This document shows positions 30,001 to 33,706 of a stretch of DNA of 33,706 bases, piece after piece (position 1 is the first letter of the stretch; the number at the start of each line of letters is the position of its first letter). The DNA comes from Kitasatospora sp. Root107 (GTDB lineage Bacteria > Actinomycetota > Actinomycetes > Streptomycetales > Streptomycetaceae), in NCBI RefSeq assembly GCF_001424875.1, contig NZ_LMCT01000014.1:121325-155030 (forward strand). Direction: 5' to 3'. The position numbers and the translations under genes were made by a program. Under the pieces are notes generated by a model. The model ran no database searches. It was not told the origin of the DNA and saw only the letters and a program-made list of their open reading frames with translations.

Positions 30001-30816
30001 CAGGGCGCCGCCAAGCCCTTCCCGTCCGACGTGGACGACATCCACGGCGAGCTCCCGGCCGGACCTGCGGGCCGGGTCCTGCGGCTCGCCGAGCAGGCCG
30101 ACCCCAAGTGGACCGCCACCCTGGGCGGCACCGCCCTGGAGCCGGTCACCCTGGACGGCTGGGCGCAGGGCTTCAAGCTCCCCGCCACCGGCGGCCGACT
30201 GGACGTCACCCGCAAGCCCGGCTCGCTGCACACCGGCTGGATCTGGGCCCAACTCCTGCTCGGCGCCACCGTCCTGGTGCTCGCCCTGCCCGGCCGCCGC
30301 AACCACAACGACGACGACCTGCCCGAGGAGGTGGTGGCCGCCGCCGCGCTGGCCGCCGCCGCCCAGGCCCAGGCACCCGTCCCCGGCAGCCGCCGGGCCC
30401 GCCGGCTCGCCGAACGCGGCGAGGGCGAGGCCGACGAGACCGAGCCTTCGACCGGCGTCTACGCCGCCGTCCCGCAGCAGTCCGCCACCGAACCGGACCC
30501 GGCGCCCGGGCCCCCGGCCGAGCACTACCAGGACCCGTACCAGCAGGCCGACCCGTACAGCTGGGACCAGTACGCCGTCCCGCAGCAGCCTGCCGCCCCG
30601 TACGGCTACGAGCAGCAGCCGCAGTACGGCTACGACCAGTACGCGGGTTACGACCAGCAGCAGTACCAGGGGTACGAGCAGCAGCAGCCGCAGGCCCAGC
30701 AGCAGACCGACCAGCAGGCCTGGATGCCGGAGCAGCCGCAGCAGGAGCCGTACTACGACCCCAACAACCCCAACGACCCATACGGCCAGCCGTACCGGCA
30801 CGGATCGGGGAGCTGA
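27022..30816 (+). CDS. Very large GT2 glycosyltransferase membrane protein with Gln/Tyr-rich tail
   Basis: I choose ATG 27022 (MTVYSHQSGF), giving 1264 residues; an in-frame GTG at 26956 is an alternative. A GT-A domain (about 20-330) shows VTAVIVSHDGARWLPQAL, LAVDTGSTD, WLLHDDCEPQ and MRDDTDFCWRVNAAGHRVVV. About ten or more membrane helices follow from residue 450 to 860, then an extracytoplasmic stretch (about 865-1070) and a last helix (about 1072-1092). The cytoplasmic tail (1095-1264) ends in a Gln/Tyr/Pro-rich low-complexity region (YGYEQQPQYGYDQYAGYDQQ). It likely builds or exports an envelope glycan. The next gene starts 9 nt after its stop, so the pair is an operon. TAGTGT (26952-26957) is a possible -10. 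Sugar specificity is unknown. Confidence 0.88.
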   Translation: MTVYSHQSGFSATRPPAYPRHLVTAVIVSHDGARWLPQALAGLLGQDRQVQRILAVDTGSTDTSPQLLQDTLGDWLPESGPLILGRRSGFGNAVGQAVFNSPPLRPEDLPYSLDPSGYDPVTGGWDDFGDPLGAEDDLGRGGPRETRPVEWLWLLHDDCEPQTDALRRLLQVADSTPTAAVVGPKLRSWYDRRQLLEVGVTIARSGRRWTGLDRREQDQGQHDQVRPVLAVSTAGMLVRRDVFEELGGFDKALPLMRDDTDFCWRVNAAGHRVVVAPDAVLRHAEAASRERRAIDCGAAHPHRVDKAGAVYTLLANSKGLLFPYVLLRLVLGTLFRVLVNVIGKDPKQAFDELAGLGHELIRLPRLLLARKRRARTRAGDALDDRTLFPAPGATARLAIEGMIGSLGIGGGDDSGAGRHGSVESGPGDEDADDLVVEQFTLLKKLARRPAPLLFTTLLIFALIACRDLLGSGHLLGGALLPASDGASGLWSMYADGWHPVGSGSTATAPPYLVVLAALSGLTFGNADLAVGLLLVLAIPLAAVSAYLVSRPLIESKLVRAWASAGYALLPAATGALAQGRIGTAVLAVLLPPLARAAAISAGLGIRAETAAKGARPGWRSSWMTVLMLTVCTAFVPLTWAIAVPLCLAALTHAVLRGGAYGIGGEALRLLGLRVLVILGAPVLVLAPWSLQVLSHPSRLLLEAGLPGLNGTAPEALGLILANPGGAGVPPVWLSAGVVLAALAALLRADRRRAVLAAWGAAAAGLIFTVAVAGTAVTPASGGAPVAAWAGPATLLTGVALLAAAAIGADGANTRVAGIAFGWRQPVAALVLAAAVLAPVGTAVWWAVTGAQGPLRRTEADQVPAFIAEEAGTTDRSRTLVISGDAQAAAVRYALVRGAGLTLGQAEGTVDAADDPKGRLTGLVGRLLAGSGGEQAKELAGQGIGYVEVKDPLIPKVRDVLDTTPGLTKLSQENGIALWQVTGAPATRAVIVDDQGAAKPFPSDVDDIHGELPAGPAGRVLRLAEQADPKWTATLGGTALEPVTLDGWAQGFKLPATGGRLDVTRKPGSLHTGWIWAQLLLGATVLVLALPGRRNHNDDDLPEEVVAAAALAAAAQAQAPVPGSRRARRLAERGEGEADETEPSTGVYAAVPQQSATEPDPAPGPPAEHYQDPYQQADPYSWDQYAVPQQPAAPYGYEQQPQYGYDQYAGYDQQQYQGYEQQQPQAQQQTDQQAWMPEQPQQEPYYDPNNPNDPYGQPYRHGSGS

Positions 30817-30825
30817 CCCACCGTC

Positions 30826-32454
30826 ATGAAGAAGCCCACGCTCAAGACCCCCAATATCAAGGCACCCAGCCTCAAGGCGCCCGACCTGAAGGCGCTCGGC
30901 GGCAGCCGCACCGGCACCTCCCTGCTCGCCGGGGCCGTCGCGCTCGGCGTGGTGTTCGGCATCGCCGAGCTGCGCCCGCCGGTGGACCCGGTCGGCGCGG
31001 TGACCGGCAGCGCGACCTCCGCGCAGGTCGAACGCACCGTCAAGGTCTGCCCGCAGCCGATCCAGAACCTCACCGGCACCACCCAGCTCACGCTCTTCAC
31101 CCCGCAGGGCGGCACCGCCACCGGCGGGTACGGCGCGCTGGTCGACGTCGCCCCGCGCACACCGGCCGCCGACGCCCCGGCCCCGGCCGCGAGCCCCCCG
31201 GCCGCGAGCCCCTCGGCCGCGCCGAGCGTCAACCCGGCCGACGTCGCTCCCAGCGGCGCCAGGGTCGCGCTCGCCAAGGTCGGCACGCCGGTCTCCGGAG
31301 CGGCTCAGAACGGCGATGTCGCCCCCGGCACCAGCGCGACCGGCACCGGCTCCTTCGCCCCCGGCTTCGCCGTCAGCCAGACCACCACGGTCACCGACCA
31401 GCAGAGCCTGGGCCTCTCCGGCATCGACTGCACCCCCTCGGACACCAGCTTCTGGTTCTCCGGCGCCAGCACGGCGGGGGACCGGGTGGACTACGTCAGC
31501 CTGGTCAACGCCGAGTCGGTCGGAGCCGTGGTCGACCTCAAGTTCTACGGCGACAAGGGCCCGATCGAGGTCGAGGCCGCCAACGGCATCGCGCTCGGCC
31601 CCGGCACCTCACAGGCCCTCCGGCTTGCCTCCCTGATCAAGGATCAGAAGGACCTGGCCGTCCACGTGGTGGCCCGCAGCGGCCGGGTCGGGGCCGGGCT
31701 GCACGCGGCCGAGGGCAACAAGGGCGCCGACTGGGTGCCCGCCTCCGCCACCCCCGCACCGACCCAGGTGCTCCCCGGTCTGATCGGCGACGCCAACACC
31801 GCCCACCTGGTGGTGGCCGCCCCGGGTGAGGACGACGCCGACCTCAAGGTCCAGGTCTCCGGCAAGAACGGCTGGTTCACCCCGGCCGGGTTCGAGACCG
31901 TCCACGTCAAGGCGGGCATGGTCACCGCGGTAGACCTCGGCCAGATCACCCGTAGCGAGCCCGGCGCCCTGCGCCTCAGCCCGTCCGACCCCGCCCACCC
32001 CACCCCGGTCATCGCCACCATCCGGGTCGACCGGACCCAGAACGGCAAGTCCGACGCCGCCTGGATCACCGGCGCAACCCCGGTCGACAAGCGCGGCAGC
32101 CTCGCCGACAACCGGGGCGGCGGCGTCACCACCCTCCTCCTGACCTCCACCGGCGACGCCGCCAAGGTCAAGGTCACCAGCTCGGCCGGCAGCACCGCAG
32201 GCGACCCCGTCAGCAAGGAGATCGAGATCGCGGCCGGCGCCACCGTCGCCCTCCCGGCCCCCGAACCGACCGGCCTCAACGGCTTCTTCGGCCTCACCGT
32301 GGAGACCGTCTCCGGCGGCCCCGTGGCAGCGGCCCGAATGCTCGCGATCCCCGTCAAGGACGTCCCGATGTTCACCATCCAGTCCATCCGCGACGACCAC
32401 GGCACCGTCACCGTCCCCCACGCAGCCCCCGACCCGGCCATCCTGCTCCGCTAG
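30826..32454 (+). CDS. DUF5719-like extracytoplasmic protein with basic pentapeptide-repeat tail
   Basis: The 542-residue protein starts 9 nt after the glycosyltransferase stop. Its cytoplasmic N-terminus is built of repeats KKPTL, KTPNI, KAPSL, KAPDL (residues 2-21). One membrane helix (about 30-48; LLAGAVALGVVFGIAEL) leads to a large extracytoplasmic beta-rich part with a Pro/Ala/Ser linker near 110-135. VKVCPQPIQN and SGIDCTPSDTSFWFSG supply two cysteines that may pair. Placement after a GT2 gene and overall shape match the DUF5719 family, whose role is unknown. It may be an accessory subunit of the glycosyltransferase. No terminator is needed beyond the palindromic repeat that follows. 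Confidence 0.75.
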   Translation: MKKPTLKTPNIKAPSLKAPDLKALGGSRTGTSLLAGAVALGVVFGIAELRPPVDPVGAVTGSATSAQVERTVKVCPQPIQNLTGTTQLTLFTPQGGTATGGYGALVDVAPRTPAADAPAPAASPPAASPSAAPSVNPADVAPSGARVALAKVGTPVSGAAQNGDVAPGTSATGTGSFAPGFAVSQTTTVTDQQSLGLSGIDCTPSDTSFWFSGASTAGDRVDYVSLVNAESVGAVVDLKFYGDKGPIEVEAANGIALGPGTSQALRLASLIKDQKDLAVHVVARSGRVGAGLHAAEGNKGADWVPASATPAPTQVLPGLIGDANTAHLVVAAPGEDDADLKVQVSGKNGWFTPAGFETVHVKAGMVTAVDLGQITRSEPGALRLSPSDPAHPTPVIATIRVDRTQNGKSDAAWITGATPVDKRGSLADNRGGGVTTLLLTSTGDAAKVKVTSSAGSTAGDPVSKEIEIAAGATVALPAPEPTGLNGFFGLTVETVSGGPVAAARMLAIPVKDVPMFTIQSIRDDHGTVTVPHAAPDPAILLR

Positions 32455-32470
32455 CGGCAAGGTTGCACCA

Positions 32471-32559
32471 CCAGGGGCTCGGGGAACTGCGACGCCAACC
32501 TCGGAAAAGGTGATCCGTGCGTAGGCGGTCAGGCACTTTCGCAGTGAACCCGAGCCCCC
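32471..32559. repeat. Dispersed palindromic intergenic repeat, copy 2 (intact)
   Basis: An 89-bp element whose ends pair: GGGGCTCGGG with CCCGAGCCCC (10 bp), then CTGCGA with TCGCAG (6 bp) across a small internal loop. Inside, ACCT (32498-32501) and AGGT (32508-32511) form a small hairpin also present in copy 1. It ends 1 nt from the stop codon of the minus-strand zincin-like gene and 16 nt after the DUF5719-like stop, so it can act as a bidirectional terminator. Confidence 0.88.
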
Positions 32560-32560
32560 G

Positions 32561-33010
32561 CTACTCCTCGTCGTACCGAGGATCAATCGCATCCGGCGAC
32601 AGCCCCAACAGATCCGCGACCTGCTCGATCAGGATCTCGTGCACCAGCGCAGCCCGGTCGTCCCGACTCTTCACCCGGATCTCCACCGGCCGCCGGTAGA
32701 CGATGATCCGGCTCTTCCGCCCCTGTGCAGCCGCGATCACCCGCCCGAGCGGTACGGCCTCCAGCACCGGCGCCCCCGCCTCGGCGACCGGCACCTCCTG
32801 CACGGCGAACTCCACGTCGACCAGCTGCGGCCACCGCCGCTCCAGCCGTTCCACCGACTCGCGCACGTAGTCGTCGAACAGCTCGGACCTGGTGAGCGAG
32901 ATGGGCACCTGTGGAGGCGCCAGCGGCCCTCGCAGGCCGCGGCCGTGCCGGTCACGGTGCCTGCGGCGCCTAGGCGGCTCGGCCGGTGATTGGGGTGCGG
33001 AGCTGTCCAT
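32561..33010 (-). CDS. Zincin-like (PF06262/DUF1025-type) metallopeptidase-family protein, degenerate motif
   Basis: Starting at 33010 (MDSSAPQSPAEPP) the product is 149 residues, with a basic Arg-rich N-terminus followed by SLTRSELFDDYVRESVERLE and RRWPQLVDVEFAVQEVP, typical of the small metallopeptidase family next to DUF3499 genes in actinobacteria. RIIVYRRPVEIRVKSRDDRA precedes the expected zinc motif, which here reads LVHEILIEQVADLLGL. The first His-Glu is kept but the second His of HExxH is Gln, and no nearby His replaces it. Peptidase activity is therefore doubtful. TACGCT lies 10 nt before the ATG. It is divergent from the DUF3499 gene. Confidence 0.85.
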   Translation of the reverse strand: MDSSAPQSPAEPPRRRRHRDRHGRGLRGPLAPPQVPISLTRSELFDDYVRESVERLERRWPQLVDVEFAVQEVPVAEAGAPVLEAVPLGRVIAAAQGRKSRIIVYRRPVEIRVKSRDDRAALVHEILIEQVADLLGLSPDAIDPRYDEE

Positions 33011-33140
33011 ATCAGTGTCGAGCGTAGCCCTTGGCAGCCCGGAAGTGGACCACCCAGGCCGGGCCCATGTCGGCGACACGTGACACTCGGCGGGGGAGGG
33101 TCTTCGCGGCCTGGTCAGGAGTGCGGTACCGTCCACCCTC

Positions 33141-33506
33141 GTGAGCTCTGTACGCCGTTGTTCGCGGACCGCGTGCGGCCGACCGGCCGTCGCGACGCTG
33201 ACGTACGTCTACGCGGACTCCACCGCCGTCCTCGGCCCGCTCGCGACGTACGCCGAGCCGCACTGCTACGACCTGTGCGCCGTGCACGCCGAGCGTCTGA
33301 CCGCCCCGCGCGGCTGGGACGTGGTCCGGCTGGCCGCCGACGTCGGCCCGCTGAGGCGCTCGAGCGACGACCTGGAGGCGCTGGCCAACGCAGTCCGCGA
33401 GGCCGCCCGCCCCCAGACGCCCCGTCAGACCCGGTTGCCCGAGCCCGACCCCACCGAGGCAGGCCGTCGCGGCCACCTGCGGGTGCTCCGCTCGCCCGAC
33501 AACTGA
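33141..33506 (+). CDS. DUF3499 family zinc-ribbon-like protein
   Basis: The GTG at 33141 gives 121 residues starting MSSVRRCSRTACGRPAVATL, then TYVYADSTAVLGPL. HCYDLCAVHAERLTAPRGW follows. Two CxxxxC/CxxxC-type pairs plus His suggest a small zinc-binding fold. The family is conserved in Actinobacteria between manB and the zincin gene; its function is unknown. There is no Shine-Dalgarno, and TACCGT (33127-33132) lies 8 nt before the GTG, which fits a leaderless transcript. The tail after residue 90 is Pro/Arg-rich and probably disordered. manB follows 78 nt downstream on the same strand. Confidence 0.88.
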   Translation: MSSVRRCSRTACGRPAVATLTYVYADSTAVLGPLATYAEPHCYDLCAVHAERLTAPRGWDVVRLAADVGPLRRSSDDLEALANAVREAARPQTPRQTRLPEPDPTEAGRRGHLRVLRSPDN

Positions 33507-33584
33507 GACCGTCCGAGCACCGAACCGGTCATCACCTGCGGGTACGCTGCCCTCCTCTGAGGACCCAACAGGTGTGGAGTGGCA

Positions 33585-33706
33585 GTGCGGGACTTGAAGC
33601 AGCTGGTGAAGGCGTACGACGTGCGTGGTGTGGTGCCGGATCAGTGGGACGAGTCGTTGTCGTTCGCGTTGGGTGCGGCGTTCGTGCGGGTGGTGGGTGC
33701 GTCGGC
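33585..33706 (+). CDS. manB: Phosphomannomutase/phosphoglucomutase ManB, N-terminal part
   Basis: The gene runs off the window. From GTG 33585 it reads MRDLKQLVKAYDVRGVVPDQ then WDESLSFALGAAFVRVVGA. KAYDVRGVVPDQ is the conserved N-terminus of actinobacterial phosphomannomutases, which interconvert mannose-6- and mannose-1-phosphate for GDP-mannose and thus for glycans. A GTG at 33579 is in frame; GGAG at 33576-33579 fits the later start better. The visible codons favour G- or T-ending forms (TTG, GGT, GTG), unlike the C-ending preference of most neighbours. Confidence 0.85.
   Translation, partial: MRDLKQLVKAYDVRGVVPDQWDESLSFALGAAFVRVVGAS

Noticed and set aside
28480..30801. 773-codon minus-strand open frame inside the large glycosyltransferase
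   Set aside because: A GC-driven shadow; the plus strand shows GT2 motifs and membrane helices and correct codon bias.
1..33706. CRISPR arrays, tRNA genes, insertion sequences or prophage
   Set aside because: No regularly spaced repeats, no cloverleaf sequence, no transposase, integrase or phage structural motif was found on reading either strand.

Overview
The window is high-GC chromosomal DNA with codons mostly ending in C or G. It carries a WhiB almost identical in character to the Streptomyces developmental regulator, the F420 genes fbiA and fbiB, a calerythrin-like EF-hand protein, and many LytR-CpsA-Psr (LCP) envelope ligases. This points to a Streptomycetaceae genome (Streptomyces or Kitasatospora); the species cannot be fixed from the sequence alone. 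No tRNA, rRNA, CRISPR array or intact insertion sequence was seen.

Layout. 1-3868: the tail of an acyl-CoA dehydrogenase, a hexapeptide acetyltransferase, a lipoprotein, and two LCP genes on the minus strand. 4029-8446: a cysteine-containing leader peptide with a 10-bp attenuator-like hairpin before an SsuE-type FMN reductase, then a MacB-like ABC ATPase and permease closed by a 17-bp terminator. 8462-13464: mixed accessory genes, namely a two-domain VOC protein, a four-EF-hand protein, a Uma2 nuclease-fold protein, an unrecognised protein, a decayed thiolase fragment and a large membrane protein. 13461-21886: an envelope block with three more LCP genes, a GT2 glycosyltransferase, a WbbJ/WbpD-like acetyltransferase, a secreted PGRP-type amidase and a TIGR03089 protein. 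21966-22874: an HhH-GPD DNA glycosylase. 22983-26083: a minus-strand unit of a cysteine-rich micro-ORF, cysteine dioxygenase, fbiA and fbiB. 26542-33706: whiB, a giant GT2 membrane protein, a DUF5719-like protein, a degenerate zincin, a DUF3499 protein and the start of manB.

The block manB / DUF3499 / zincin / whiB / fbiA / fbiB / LCP / TIGR03089 recalls the M. tuberculosis region around whiB2-fbiA-fbiB (from memory). It looks like an old actinobacterial neighbourhood into which lineage-specific genes, including cysteine dioxygenase and the large GT2, were placed.

The least expected signal is a pair of unannotated cysteine-containing micro-ORFs, each ahead of a sulfur-metabolism gene. Both have the same predicted geometry: a TTGAC-type -35, an 18-nt spacer, a weak -10, and the ATG 7 nt further on. 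Both would therefore be leaderless. Each is followed by an inverted repeat overlapping the end of the micro-ORF. This suggests cysteine-responsive attenuation, and in one case it may link cysteine catabolism to F420 synthesis.
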